From positions 856,241 to 920,240 of the forward strand of contig CH003106.1 of assembly GCA_000149265.1 (NCBI GenBank): a stretch of 64,000 bases of DNA. Direction: 5' to 3'. This document shows positions 1-15,100 of this stretch, piece after piece. The notes under the pieces were generated by a model. It saw only the letters and a program-made list of their open reading frames with translations. It did no database searches and had not been told where the DNA came from. The stretch's first letter is position 1. Each line of letters opens with the position of its first letter. The stretch is from Ciona savignyi. Its lineage: Eukaryota > Chordata > Ascidiacea > Phlebobranchia > Cionidae. Made by a program: the position numbers and the translations under genes.

Positions 1-145
1 AGTAAAAATGTAATGGAAATCGCATTAGCTTATACATAATTTTTTTAACATTTAATAACTCCTTTCTGCTTGGTCCAATTTTCAGAAGCCTACAATTATT
101 ACAATTTTAAAACCAGTTGATTATCTGCTTTTATTTTACCTGCAG

Positions 146-3100
146 GGGACAACAAACAAGGATGAACTCGACAAAGAAGATCAAACAAATATCAACATTA
201 GGCTTTGCAGAGTTTCCAAATCCGCTAACTCGTATGCCGTTGTTAAAAAACGCATTATAAGTGATCAAGATGACACGCAATCTTCTGTTATAACAACCAC
301 TGTGGTGTCGCCCAAAAACAATGATGATGATAAAGTTGGTGTTCAAAGCCCAAGCACTGAGTGCCAAACAACATTAGAATGGTCACAAGTAGATAACATC
401 ACAGTGTTAGATGTGAAGGAAGAGCCAAAGGATCATCGTCATACCGAAAGCAGTGAATCTGTAAATGCTGACCGAGAGCTGTGTAAGCCTAATGATGTCT
501 CAAACCCTGTGGTGGTTGAAAAGGAGTGTGTGAGTGTTCCCCAAGATTGTTTATCACCATTGAGCTGCATGCGATTGGGCGTTCCAGTCACGTCAAAGTC
601 TTTCTCTCTTTTTACTCCTAAAAAGAGAGAGTGCGAGCAGTATGACTGTTTGGCAGTGATGATGAAGCCTTTAACTGCAAAAGAGCCGATAGAAAAAAAT
701 CAATTGAAGTCCGCTGTGGTTGCAAAGAATTTAAAACAAAATAAAAAAAAACTTTATTTTATGGGGCAACTGAATCTATTGCAAGCATTACCTTCTCATA
801 CAAGTCCAAGTATCGGTACCTACACTTTATCACCTCAAAACGACAATCACGCCAATTCAAAGTTCAAGGTACCGGTAATACCCACTTTACAAATTCCCTT
901 ATTGAATGTTCTGGTTCTGGTTATGCCATTTTTTTTTTAAATTTAACAATAAGTATCAGTTTTTTTGCTATAATTTTTAGGTTTATTTTGCTATAATTAT
1001 AAGGATGTATAATTATATTGATTGAGGTATAGCACTGTACTTTTATATTAACAGACCTATTACTGCCTCAATTTGCTTGACCCAATGCTGTCTTACTTAA
1101 CCCCCCAACTCATAAGATGAGTCCTGCACGGTAATAGAAGCATAATAACCTAGATCATTCACAGCAAAACCATAATTATTTTGTATCGGTTCCCAAAATG
1201 TACTAAAGGGCTAAAAAGCAGTTAAAGTTATATATCACATTTTATAGCCTAATAGTTGTTTTTAAAAATACCATAAATTATAGATAATAATTTGACACAG
1301 ACTTTTTAACCAGATCGTTTATCCTACTCACTGACTCACGGTTTATGTAATTCTTTGCAGAAAAATGGATGCTATTATGGAACAGGTAAAATTCCCTGCC
1401 CTGATCTTGGCAATGGCTGGTTTTTTGAACAAATTGTCAGACAGCAAGGAAAATCTGCTGGAAATTTTGATGTCTATTATTATAGGTAAAAAAATTGCAT
1501 TCTTTGTTGCTAATAGTGTTATTAAGTATTTTATACTTCACATATGTTAAATAATAATGGGTTAGTAATTTGAGTTCATGTTTAAACATCGTCAACACGA
1601 CATCAGTCTTTAATTTAAGGAAACCTGTTTCACTACCAAATTGTCGCTATAGGCAAATTTTATTTTATTATTAAATAACATTATAAACCATGCCGTTACA
1701 TGTTTCTTCTTATAACACATTAATGTGACCTAGTCCTACACATTATTATATGCTCCAGACTAAATAGATAAGATTTCAATCTGCGAGTTATGATCTTCTA
1801 GGTTTTTTTAAATAGCGGTAATATATAAATATATATGCATGGATTTTGTACTCAATATACAGTGCAGTACTGTGCATTCCCAAAACTGGGTGTAATTTAT
1901 TGCAATATCCACTCTTTTTAAACATAACCCAGAACTCATAATTCTCCAAACCCATTTGGGTTATCGTGTTTAACACCATGCAGATATTCTGGTAATCCTT
2001 ACAATTTTCCAAGCCCATTTGCAGTTTTTTCTCTCATCAGTTTTCGCATTAATATTGTTATCTTAATTTTTAGTCCGAAGAATGTAAGAATCCGATCCAA
2101 GTTAAACTTAAGCAAACATGTCCCAGAGTCGATTGCAATGGATAATTTTGACTACAACGCTGGTCGGTTTTTGAAATCTGGAGAGCATTTACATAAAAAG
2201 GTAAGTCACTTATTGTACTTATTGATTGCAAAAGTATGTTGGACGAACTTTAACGATCAACAAGATTACCTTGCTGTTGTTCATATTCAAAAGCTAAATA
2301 AAATGCCCAAGATGTTTAGGGTTNNNNNNNNNNNNNNNNNNNNNNNNNNNNNNNNNNNNNNNNNNNNNNNNNNNNNNNNNNNNNNNNNNNNNNNNNNNNN
2401 NNNNNNNNNNNNNNNNNNNNNNNCTATATTATATTTATTCCTATTCACAACATTATCTGCTTATTCTACTAAGTTGTATTTCTCCTATCATTCGGTCTGT
2501 CCTATACAAACACCATGCAAATGTTTAGCGTTGAGCCTTTGACCAATTATTGTTTTTCTCCATTCAAGCTAACTAAGCATTTTTCAGTTTTTTCTCTCTG
2601 TTTGCTTTATCACTTGGATCGCGGCTATGTAAGTGCACAGAAAATAATATTTCTTGTTAAAAATAAATGGTGCTGATTTTTAATGTGATTGTTAATTGAA
2701 TCCCAATCATGATATATCGAAATAAAACAATGAACTAGTTCGTGAATTGATCGGTCATGGTCTACAGCTTATCCTTATATGGAGCGGCATGATTTTGTGT
2801 TGTGGTTTCTTGAGGGAATAATTTTTTTTTCCTTCTTTACTGCATTCTGAACTCAAAATACCTGCTTGTGAAGCATATTACACACTGTACAAACACTTAA
2901 GACATACCTCTAGTAATTTGGCTATATCAATTCTACCAGTGCCATAACAAAATTCATAAACGATTATTGGGTATCGGTATCTTAGTAGGGTTATTCTTAT
3001 TTTTTTTTTAAATATGGTTATTTAATCTTTTTTTGTTAAAATATCAATTGGCACAACTGGTATTTTAAAAATTCTTTTAAAAATATATAAAACTTGGTGA

Positions 3101-6100
3101 TTACAAAGTTTAAAATTTATGAGCATAATATATTGTATATTACATTTTTTTTAAATCCAATTTATTGACTTAATTTTAAGATAAAAGAATATCTAAACCA
3201 AATTTCCATGCACCCTTTTAGCTATCGTTTTCTTTTCTGCTTTGAAACGAAATGTTTCACAAATGATTCAAGCCTATTGATCACATGCTAAGCACATGAT
3301 ACATTGCAGAGAAATACCAAGTTTTTGGGACAAACGAATCGATCTCTTAATTTAATTGTAAATTGTTTAGCAAACCTTATTGATGGGCAATTGATTTTTA
3401 TGGTAACGATGAACATGAACGACGCCTAAAACACTTTTTTGCGCTTTAAAAAGTAGTCCCATACGCCAATGTTAAATGTTATATAAACAGTACTATTACT
3501 GCTTTACAACGAACCTTTAAAGCTATGACCTATTTGATAAGTTTTCTGTATCATTTGGACTGCTGCGTTGTGGTTGCAAGCAATTATCAGGCCATTGTGT
3601 ACGATACAATGCTGGTCTGTCAAAAAAACTATGCACAGCTGAACTGTTAAGGGTAAACCGGACTTAAACCACACAAGAGACCTATGCTAACGGAGGAAAC
3701 CAGTGTCTGCCAAAACAGCGGACCAAAATTCCAAAGCTTGATCAAACAGGATTCGCTATAGCAACCGGCTAATGGACAACTACGGTTATTTAATTAAAAT
3801 ACTGTCAAAATGAAGAAATGTGTTATTTCATCTATAAGGTCGAAAGTATAATTGTTATGGGTATCTTTTTTAAAGTTAATTTTAAAGCTAAAATAGCGAC
3901 AGATACAACTGCGATTCCTGCTTTTTGCGCAAGCGGTACTTGCCGAAGCTTACCAACTTAATTTAATTGTGTGATCTGTTTTTGGATTATAAACTCAAGT
4001 TAGTGACTTATTGTTTAATAACATACTGGTATACCAAATATGAAGTGGAATCATATAATTGTACTTGCCCAACACAGATTCATCATATACACATTGCACC
4101 CATTTTGATTAGCACAAGGCTAATGCATTGTAAATCCGGTTGCCTATTGTTGTATTTACATTGTGTTTATCACAATAGCCACCATCCATTTCCTTTGTCT
4201 ATGTTTGCTTGAATTTGACACCGTCTAATGTAACACATGGGACAGAAGCATAAACGCCCAAGTTGTTGTTTAAATTTCTTCAAATTTAATTAAAAACTTT
4301 TTAAAATTTAATGTTTATTTACTTTATAATCAGATGTAAATTAACAGCAATACATATTATTAAGTGTTGGAATGGGAGATCAAAGTTTAGAAGCTGCAGA
4401 AATGTTAATTTTTAATGATCAATAAAAGCATTTTATCCCGCCAACTAAACAATAGTAATTTTTTTTTATATAGTGATGTTGACATCTCTGGTGCGTTGTT
4501 CGATTAGCCATGCGCAGCTCATGCAATCAATTTAAAAAAATAATTTAGCATTGGTATAAGTTCATGCACGATATAAGTGTGTGCCTACAGTCGGCGATTT
4601 TCCGTTCTTGGTTTCTGTCGAGTGCAAGTGCTCTCTATACAATGTATGAACTATTTAATACCAAGACAATATACAAGGGCATTTTAATTAAGTCAGGGAT
4701 GCATATGATTTTGCATGGTGCTGCAAATGCAACGATTTTTGTGTTAACTTTTATTTGCTACATTTTTATTTGAGAAATTTTATCTTGTCGCCAGCGTGCC
4801 AGAACCCACGGACTACCATCTTTAATAAACAGAATTAAAGCCGCTTTCTTATTTTGTGTGTTATTCATGGCTCTTACTTATTATCTTAAATATAAAAAAG
4901 AAACACTCTTTTGTTTGCATAAGCGCCATGTAAAAATGGGAAAAATATAAATTAATATCTTAGAATTTAGTCTCGCAGTTTAAAAAACTAATTGATATTT
5001 AGTAAAATTATTTTTTTCTACACGATGAAGGTGAATAAAAACAAATTATCATTATTGGAATCATTCTTATTATAAACATGGCAAGTCCCTTTACCGATGT
5101 CCACAATACTTTAAGTAGCATCGTAATGCCACATTGTTAAAATAACACATTTAACAGCTGTTACGTTGTACAAATTAGAATTGCCAACCCGATTGCAATT
5201 GTAGTAATTTAATTCTATATATTAGCCTATTATTTCCAGACGCACCTTGAGAAATTTTTGGATATAATGGCATAGTCTATTTTACTACCGATTATGATTA
5301 CAATATTCCAGCATAGGTAGTTCTGGTAAACAAAACGAAAATTCTTAAAGTAAGAGAAGAACTCAAAACTCTATCTTTACACAACTTAATATCCCGCGTC
5401 AAACACGCCAAAAAATGCCAACACTGTTTTAAGACCTTCCACACACAATTTATTTATTACGCTTACTATATGGTTGAATTTAGTGAATTAAGCAAAATAC
5501 CGCAAATGTCAGCAAATGACAAAAACTGTGTAACTGGCTAAGCTTTTAGTTTAAAGTATATTTATTTCGATAACAATTTTATTGTAATGACCGTATTACG
5601 GTATGTGGGTTAAAATGTTTAGATAATTGCTTTAGTCTGAACGGTAGACTAGACTGGTATTTATTTCTTCAAGGCAGACATTTAGGGAATTTGTAAGAAT
5701 TTAAAACAATGCATTGATGGTTATCTTTAGTTGGATGATTATACTGTTGGTAAAAGTACATCGCATCTTATTTTTTGCATAATCAGAAAATTAAGATGTA
5801 GAAACATAAGCTGGTGGTGTCAGATCTAAGCCATTACAATCTGGCTGATCGGTTCACAGGTTGTACTTAAAAAATATTGGATTTGGCTGCACAAAGCAAT
5901 TTAGTTTTTTATAATTGATGCGTCTTTGACCGAGTTGCTAATTTTATACTGTCACTAAGCTATTGCCATACGAAGCAATGCAGTTATTTCTCAGTAATAT
6001 TTAGTCACTATGCACCGGTTTTTCAAACTTTTTTAGTTATCATTACCATTATCCCAACCCTGTCATGACATGCAATTTCCCGGATGTACTATGCACGCTG

Positions 6101-9100
6101 ACCAATATTTGTATAAACGTTAATAAACTCTTTTTTGTAATATTTAATGTTAAAAATAACTGCACTACCTAATAAATTTTTTTTTTTAAATAATCTTATT
6201 TTTTTTTTGTAACTTAAATAATACAATCCTGTAAAAATAATAAGAAGAAAAATAAGAAAAATATTAATAGCAGACCGAAACAAAATGGCAGAAAAGAAAT
6301 ATTGTTAGGAAGTTCATTATACTAATTTTGACAGTATATCAACTTTAACTGGCGGTCTTAAAAGTAGTTCAGTGTGAAAAAAAAACAAATTTAAGAAAAA
6401 TTAAAATTCCTTGGATCTTGCATGAGTCATGACAGTGTAAGCCCGTCATTGCATAACTATATTTAATAATTGTTAAAGGCATGCATAAAGTATAGTATCT
6501 GTATCATAATCCCTTTGTGCTCGCAAATTTAATCAGACCACTAGGCTTATTGCACTCCTAACAAACCATACTGCACAACTCCTTTGAGGGAAATCTTTTC
6601 TTAATGCTGTTTGTGTTGCACATGTTAATGCATACGGTGTTCTTTTGTCATTAGCTTTACCAAACCTAAATCTAGCTATGAAACGAATTATATAGGATAT
6701 ACCATTGTTTACATTTAGTTTCTATTACAATGTCCATTTTTTTAACAGTGAAGTATAGCAGAATAAAGTAAACAATGTGCAGAGTATGTTTTGATTTCAG
6801 TACTTGTATTTTTTTCTTTTTCCCAATGAGTCTCTGAAGTTTTACAAAAACCAGGTGGGGTAAAATCAAAAGTTTTACAACCATTCTTAGATTCTGGCCA
6901 TTTAAAATTTGCATTTAAGCATTTCACACCTCCCCTCCCCTCCCCTCCCCCAATTTAATTTAACGCAAGTGGTAATCTAAACATTAATTATAACATTTTT
7001 ATTTCCAGTCAGTAGGTGATTAAAGTTTTTGTTCTGCGCATTCTTCCCCCTTTATGAATGCAACAATCTCGGCATTACACTGTTTGCAAAAATTCCTTTT
7101 ATTATGCCTTAAACATGTAAAAAGCCAGATGCGGCATCATAAAAATTAATAATCTTTTGTGTGCAGTGGTGCGTCTGAGCTGCCTGGATCATAATCTATA
7201 AAGTTGAGATTTTTATCAAATCAATTAAATGCTGTTATATTATCTAAGCAATCACAACAAAGATGGGAATAGAAAAACAACATGAAAATAAATTTTTATA
7301 TATGGAGTCCATCACCTTAAACCGTTCTTCAGGATCTGACAAGTCGGCGTTTATTTAGCCCTTGCAAATAAACCACAAAGCAATAACACCAATGGGTTGG
7401 GGTGATCTGAATGTGTTATATTACACTGTCAATATTACATGTTGAAACTGCTGTTGTACAGTATGGAAGTTTGCACTTGTGGCATTTTTAACTGGTTTAA
7501 AACATATTATGACTATAATATATTTTGCATTGAGCATGGGGCTTTAAGAAAAACCTGATTCTTTTGTGTATTAATTGCTTCATACTGTTGTCTACTGGAG
7601 ATCAAAGCAGAGAAACATTTGGGGATTATAATAAAAATAAGCACATGAAGGTCTGTTTTTCGCGACGAGTCAAGTGACATTTAACATCTCGACGCTTGCG
7701 CACCATATGTCTTTAATGTGTCTTGACAAGCGACTGATTGTGCTTTTGTCCCAGTGGTTTTTCCGTCTATTGTCACAACACGTGTGATGCTAAACAACTA
7801 GTTGTTAGCGACTCTCACAGAAAATTCCAAGCTGTGAAAATATAATATGCAATTAAGTTTAAAATTCATAGTTATTAAATATAATTTTTGATGTGAATTC
7901 AAATTAAATATGCCTGTATTAAATTAATTATGTAAATGTATATAATTTGTACATTACGTACAGCATGGATATGAACAATTATGGATGACACAAAGCTAAA
8001 GAATGATTGAAGTAGAATTTAGGCTTCTAAATATTCATATCTCTAGGGATACCTATGTAATATCGGCATAATAATCAGGTAATTTGAACTAAATTTAAAG
8101 TAAATAAAATGGACATGAGGGACAAACTATGATTGTTTGTTCGTTGTGTAAAAGATTTACATTACAGATTTCCCATTTAAATGAAATTAAAAATAATTCT
8201 CATTACATTTCGCATACCACATTTTAGATCTAAATAGCATCAACATATGTTTTGTCACATTTAACATAGTATATTTTATATTTAAATAACAGTAATATAT
8301 TTTACATTGCATTTTGAGCCATGATAAAGTTTGAAATTACTATTCTAAAAAGGTTCGACAATCGTGTACTATTTTGGCAATCTATAAGAGTGCGACAAAT
8401 CAATTCTTTAGAATGTCAGAAAATGCAATCAAAAATGCAATTCCAATTTGTATTTAAGAAACCAAGTTTTGCTTAACAGAATCTCATAGTATTATAGATA
8501 AATGTCTCTTATATTAAATCTCTTATAGAAAATTACATATTTTTCGATATATATCTTTTATATTACAAAAATTTGCCTCTTATTTTAAACTATCTTATAT
8601 TATGGATATATCATATTTTCAACAGGATGCATTAATCAGCACAAAGCTGTTACGATCAAGCCTCAATAGTTTAAAGAGCTCCCCAATTGTTGACAAGGAT
8701 CAACTAGACCTTTCTAAATTCGATTCTAAAACTGCAACTAAGCCAGGTAAAATATTTTTTATAATTATGTACATTCCACTTCATCCTCGTGGGGTTATCG
8801 GTTAAGCATTGGAATTAGGTCAAACCACGGTTTTTGTTGGGTTATATTTATAAAGACTTGAAAACATAAATAACGCCAGCTTTATTTTAAAGCAATTTTC
8901 ATGTATAATTATGGAAATGTTCCTATTGTGGAATTTTTCATTTTATAATTGTCGAATAGGTTTTTACTATGTTTTACACAATAAAGGAACACTGCAACTT
9001 TTATTATTTCATTTTTATGAGTACCTCTTTTTTTTAATTCTAGTAGTGCAAGGTAACCCTGAAATATGAGATTCTCGGGGCTTCTTCAAACATGAAACCA

Positions 9101-12100
9101 TTTGTCTTAATTCGTATACGCTAGTAGTATCTTTGGCTAGTGGATCTTTCAATTGTGGTGCATTTTTGTGCACTAAACTCCTTAATTGTGGTCTGTCAAT
9201 ATCTCCATATTGAATACATCATAATTCATCAGGCTGCCCTTGAAGTTTGCGACATAATTGTACTGAAAATAGAAAGTATCGTCATATTGTGAAATTTTGT
9301 TTGGCGTCATAATACATGTTAGTTTGAGCCCGTCAATAATTTCTTGCATCGCAGGTTTGAAACAAAGAAATCTCATTTCTGAGTTTAATCGCAAACGGAA
9401 GTTACCATCAAATAATCATGTTTTTAAAAAACGAAAGCTATTTAAGGGAAACCAGCCATTTCCATGTAAGATGAATTTTGCTTAAACATTTTTTAATGTA
9501 TTAGTTAATCAAAAACGTTCAATTAAAATATTTTAAAAATTTTGCACAAGGACACAATTACCCAGCTAAAGACTGGTTTTGATCCCGCCACCTTTTGTCT
9601 AACATAAAACACACCGCTGTATGAGCTAACCTGAGCCGACAGTATTAACCCTTGAATTTGTATTATAGAGTAACACACATAGACCTATTTTAAGGTGAAT
9701 CACTTAACCTATACACATATTTGCATACTAAACCATTCAGTATTTGCATTGTGGATTATTTATGTAAGTCTGGTAATCGGCGATATAACATTAAATGGTG
9801 CCTCTATGTTTCACTGTTCCACTGTTACAATTGGCCATTCCAAACTTCATTACCCGTATTACAATAGTAATATCCAAATGGTGTAATTACGCTAAGTGCT
9901 CTAGAAACTCGCCCGTGGGCATATTGTGGTGTGTGATGTTCTGCTGTTTAAATACACTATTACGACGGTCGTTTTAACACACTTGTTAGTAAATTTGAGT
10001 ATCTTATTCTTATCACATCACATAGTGTGGTTACATATATAGTGTGGTGGAATATTGCATCCCATAACATACATTCATTGAAATTAGTTTATATACTTTT
10101 ATTTTTAGCTGAAGATTTCGATTCAAAACCGATGTCAGCCTTCGAAATTTTCAAATCTGATGTAAGTTTCATTAACCATGTCAATTTACACATAACACAA
10201 TCGTAAGTTAATTTGTGGACTCCGAGATTGACTTGTAATTTACAAGGCCCTCTTAGTTTTCGCACCACTGCTTGTCAGGTATGTGACTTTTGCACTGGAC
10301 CTTTACCCTCTAATTTTTCACTTTAGTAGTTTTGAGAGTATACTCTTCTTTGTTGGGTCTTAACAGGGTCGTACTTAAACAGTAGAACTCAACAGTCGTT
10401 CGACAAAAAAAACATGAACAACCCTATCCACACCACTAGGATGTCTAATCATGTCCATTCCATATATTCTCGCCGATAGGTCGCACTATTAGTTTTGTGT
10501 TAAAAAGACATAAGTCGCATTGAAAATCTAGGGATTTATAGGCCCTTTCCCTTTTTTGCATAGATAACTTCCTATTTTGTGGGGCTTAATATAATCGAAA
10601 TATGTTTATCGAAACTATGTGAGCCATAATAAGGGCATGTACGAAGTACAGACCATACGATATTTAATACGCTACTTGAAATAGCCAAAAACTTCAATTT
10701 TATTCCGACTTGGTGGCCATTTGCTTTTATGTTAAACGGATTGGTCGCACTTATATTTTTTTAAATTTAAGGGAAAAAACGTGCAACCAATCTGTGAGTA
10801 TGTACGGTAAAGATTTACTGGTATCTTATCTATTCTGTTTACAGATGATGCGCATTTGTCCGTTCCATGTCGATTGCGTAAAGTACCCAGAACTCCTCCG
10901 ACTGACAGCCTGGAAAAATTTGGGTTTAGAAAAGCGCCAATGGTATGAAGCTAGAGAGCGCAATATCTTAAAATTTTCATCATCTCAAATCAACATCTCA
11001 ACCGGATCTATTATACCAAAGCCTAAAGCAAAGGTATGTGCGAAATTACAGTAGTTATGTGATACATTACAGTAGTTTTGGAATTGTGACCTTGGATTCA
11101 TAAAAAAAACGGGACTATGAATATCGGCGCTTGCCGTTTGCCAATTATATAAATATTTTGTGATAAATAAGTTACTAGTCTCTTAACAAGATAATATTGA
11201 TGAAACATTTTAATGTTTTGTACGCAACATCATTTATATTCTCTTAGTATATCTATCGTGCCCAGATACAAGAGCATTACATATTTATTCTTATTTCGAA
11301 ACGCTTTTTGTGACGGCCATTACTCAAGAGCACTTATCAGGCCATGCCCCGAGTGAATACAAATGAACTGTTTAAAATGCTTTTAAGAAAACAAATTTTC
11401 TTTAATAATTCCATAACTGCTGTCTGGAAGATTTATGATCATGCAATTAATGTTTAAAAATATTTTGAAACTATCGTTAATATTTCTGCTAAAACTTTAA
11501 ATGCCAGTATCCAGAATTTTATGTCATGTAGAATATGCTTAAATGGAATGCTTTATTTTTATTATTACCAATATAGACACTGGTGCGAACTGTAGCACTC
11601 AATTGATTTACTTACTGAAACAAATTGCATGCAATCTTGCCTTTCCATCAGTTATTCTCTTTCAGTCTCTCATTTCCTTCTTTTTGTTATTTTTGAGCTG
11701 TATGGTGGGTGTGTGTGAGTGCGTGTGCTGCACATTGTGTGCGTATGCACTTGTGTGTGTGCGCTACCTCCTACTCTCTGTATTGTATCTCACGCGCGTT
11801 ATCTCACGTTGATAGGACATTATCAACGTTTATCTGATACCATTGTGCAAGTGTATTATCATATAAATTACTACTGATACAATCTCATGATTGTAATATT
11901 TAATTCATAATTATTATATAGATGCTAGATTTACAAAAATATAATATAAAGGAATATAGCTCTGTCAGGTAAAGCAATCTTATGGTTGTTTACCTCTAGA
12001 AATGTGTGCCTTAACATAGAGATTTGCTGGCTTAATTGTTTTCAAAAAAATAGTTCATGGCGATTTGGTTTAGTATGTTTTAAACTTATATGCGGTCTCA

Positions 12101-15100
12101 CAAATTCCTATTTAAAACAATATTCATACATCTGTACATATTTTCACAGTCAAATGTTGTGTAAATATAGCCAGTCGTTTTGGCACGGATTTAGCTTGAA
12201 ACATTTGGTTGTAAAATAAATTATGAAAACTATTACCTTACGGCCAAAATGGACCAGTAATTGCCAAACAGTTGAGCTACTATTATATGCATGATACTTT
12301 TTATTTACCGTCATCATGCTGGATAATTTTAAAATAGTCCAAGGTATCGTGTTTATTGCCTTTTCTCAATTTTGTAAAGTTTTTTTTTTAAATTGTTAAA
12401 CACATTCTCCATTATTTATTAAAACACTAAATTGCTTTTTTTCCATTGTTCATTAAATATTACAAGAGCTCCATTGTATATTAGATATACTAAATTTCTC
12501 TTATTTGATAAACACATTAAAAGTGCTCTTGTTTTTTATAAAACACACTAAAATTGCTCCTTTGTGCATTAACCACACTAAATATTGCCCAAAGGTTATT
12601 AAATACACTATAATAGCTTCGTTTTTGATTAAACACTTATGACATTTTTTATAATATTATAAATAAAGATTTCCATTTTGTTTGAAGTCACTAAAAATAT
12701 GCTAAAAGCAATGTGGGTAAAAGTCCCTTGTGCCATACCAGCATAAGCTGGTAAGAGATACAGGATGGACGAATCAGACTAATTGGAAATTGTAAGGATA
12801 CTCCCACTTCCTTTTTTTTAACAGCTGCATGAAAGAATCTATTATTTCCTGATTAGAAAAAACATGTGTGATTCCAATTTAGTAAAAAAATGTATGTGTA
12901 ATGTACATTCTAATGGTTTATGTATTTTTTTGGTTGGTTTTATTAAAAATTGAAGTGCTTACAACCTGAAGTTGTATGCATTTTTTTGAATACAAAAACA
13001 TTTTACATCTGCTATCACATATAGTTTGAAGCAAGTTGGTTAATTGGGTTAATCAGCTACTGTGTCTGATAATTTGATTTTACTTCCAGGCTTCCCAGCC
13101 AGTTAAAGGCATCATTTATGAGGAAGAATGGAACAAAAGAAAAACTAGATGTCGAGTTTGTGGTCCTTGTCTCCGGCCAAATTGTGGCCAGTGTTATAAC
13201 TGCAGGTATCCACAGCCTTTTCAGTCATTGATAGTTTAAATTTGTTAATATGAAAACGAAATTTGTTGTAAAATTTTGTTTAAACAGCAGTGAACACATT
13301 AGACAAATATGCTAATGAAAAGTCATTAAATAATTCATTTTCGTCAGAGAGTTTATTTACTGTTTTACATTGTGCATGGCGACACATGATGGACATTAAT
13401 TATGGGTTTTATTGATGTAAATTGCAACCATTGCTTCCACATTGTACTCCACACTCGACAGTGGGATAAAATCCATTTTAATATGTCATATACTTATAGA
13501 TTTTAACTATTATAAAACACAATATGAAATGCTTGTTTTACTAAAATAATACAATTGCATACTTAGAAAAATAAGAAATTAATACATATGGACACAAACA
13601 AGACATTTAATTAACATTCTTATCATACAGAGACATGCAGCAGTTTGGAGGGTTGGGTAGGAAGAAACAGAGTTGTTTAAATCGTCGATGTGTACGGCTT
13701 AAAGTACGAGTGTGCACCAAGCGAAAAGTGAATGCGAGCCAACCGAGATTCCAACCCAACAAAGACATTGAAATTCTGCACGATCCAAGCTTATGTCCTC
13801 CTAGGGCACCGACTCCTGAGAATATAAGGGCACTGCACAGCGGCCCACTTCCCACTATATCCACCGAAAATGTCAACATGCAGCAAAACTTTCTCGTCCG
13901 ACCGCATGACCCATTAAACCCTCTTCCAATGCCGTTACTACATCACACCGCCTTGCCAGGAGCACAGCTGATCCAAAGGAGTTCCTCTGTTCTGCCTACG
14001 GATATGAACAGTGTATGGGACGATCCGTTTATGAGGCACTTCGTAAAATCCCCAGAGAGTATAGTTGCGTCGCACCCTACCCTGGCGCTCATGATAAATT
14101 CCACGCCTTCCTGCACTGCAATAACACGACGCACCTCTTTAAACCATACTTTAAATGCACTGAGCGATAAACCTGTAAACGACATGAATCATGTTTGGGA
14201 AGATCCCTCAATGCGGCAATTCCTAAAACCCACTGACACCAATTCGCCATCTTTACAAGTGAACCCCACACACAACAATGCAAATAATACCTCGCTATCT
14301 TTGTGCCATCAACAAGAACCAGTGGAATCATCCGTCCCTGAAACAAATCCAGTTGAGTCCAGACTCTCACCAGTTGCCATTAAACATCAAGTATCACCAA
14401 TATTTAAGCGCAAAAATCCTTCTCCGCATTTAAGAAAAAGCCCACAAGGGTTGGTTTCTGCTCTCCATGCCCCATACCTGATGCCTTCAGAGCCACAACA
14501 ACATGCATCTAAGGTGAGGTCAGCAACCATTTATTAATAAAAAGCGTCAATTTTAAGGGTATTAAATATCTGAACAAAAAAACACAACAGCCAGTGCTGG
14601 AATAAGGGGCCGCGACCCCATAGCTAACAACATCTGCATCATTCAAATAAAATACCCTCAAATATTTTTTATTTGTTAAAATCAGAAAGGCATTTTCTTG
14701 ACATTTCAAACACATCATTTTAATTTAATTTTTTTAATTGTTATTTTTCCAAAATTGTCTATGTAGCACTGTGACTACATTTTTCCAGCACTGTCTACTG
14801 ATGTAATAAAATATGGGGATTATGTGGTGCCTTATTCTTCATTAAGCTGTTTGTGTTTCTTGTTACAATATTTAATAACCTTAATTTGTTTTAAAGTATT
14901 TTATCATTAGTGGACAATTTGTTCAAAATAAACTTGCACCACGGACAACTAGCTATTATTAACTTTTGACAGCAAATTTTCACAAAGTTTTTATCACATG
15001 AACTGGCCATTCGCTTAGTAAGAATTTATTGATCAATTCGACGTTTTGACACATAAATTCGAGGGAAGAAAGAAATGCTTATTTTCTTGTGTTCGGTCCA

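Noticed and set aside
302..940. A 212-aa gene starting at a GTG at 302 and ending at 940
   Set aside because: The frame is open leftward to an acceptor at 145, and a donor at 868/874 links in phase to the MBD exon; the rest to 940 is intron.
6929..6951. CCCCT tract as an interstitial telomere
   Set aside because: The unit is CCCCT, not CCCTAA, and only four to five copies are present.
11690..11775. GT-rich stretch as a Z-DNA or regulatory element
   Set aside because: It is an imperfect intronic GT microsatellite with many interruptions; no further support.
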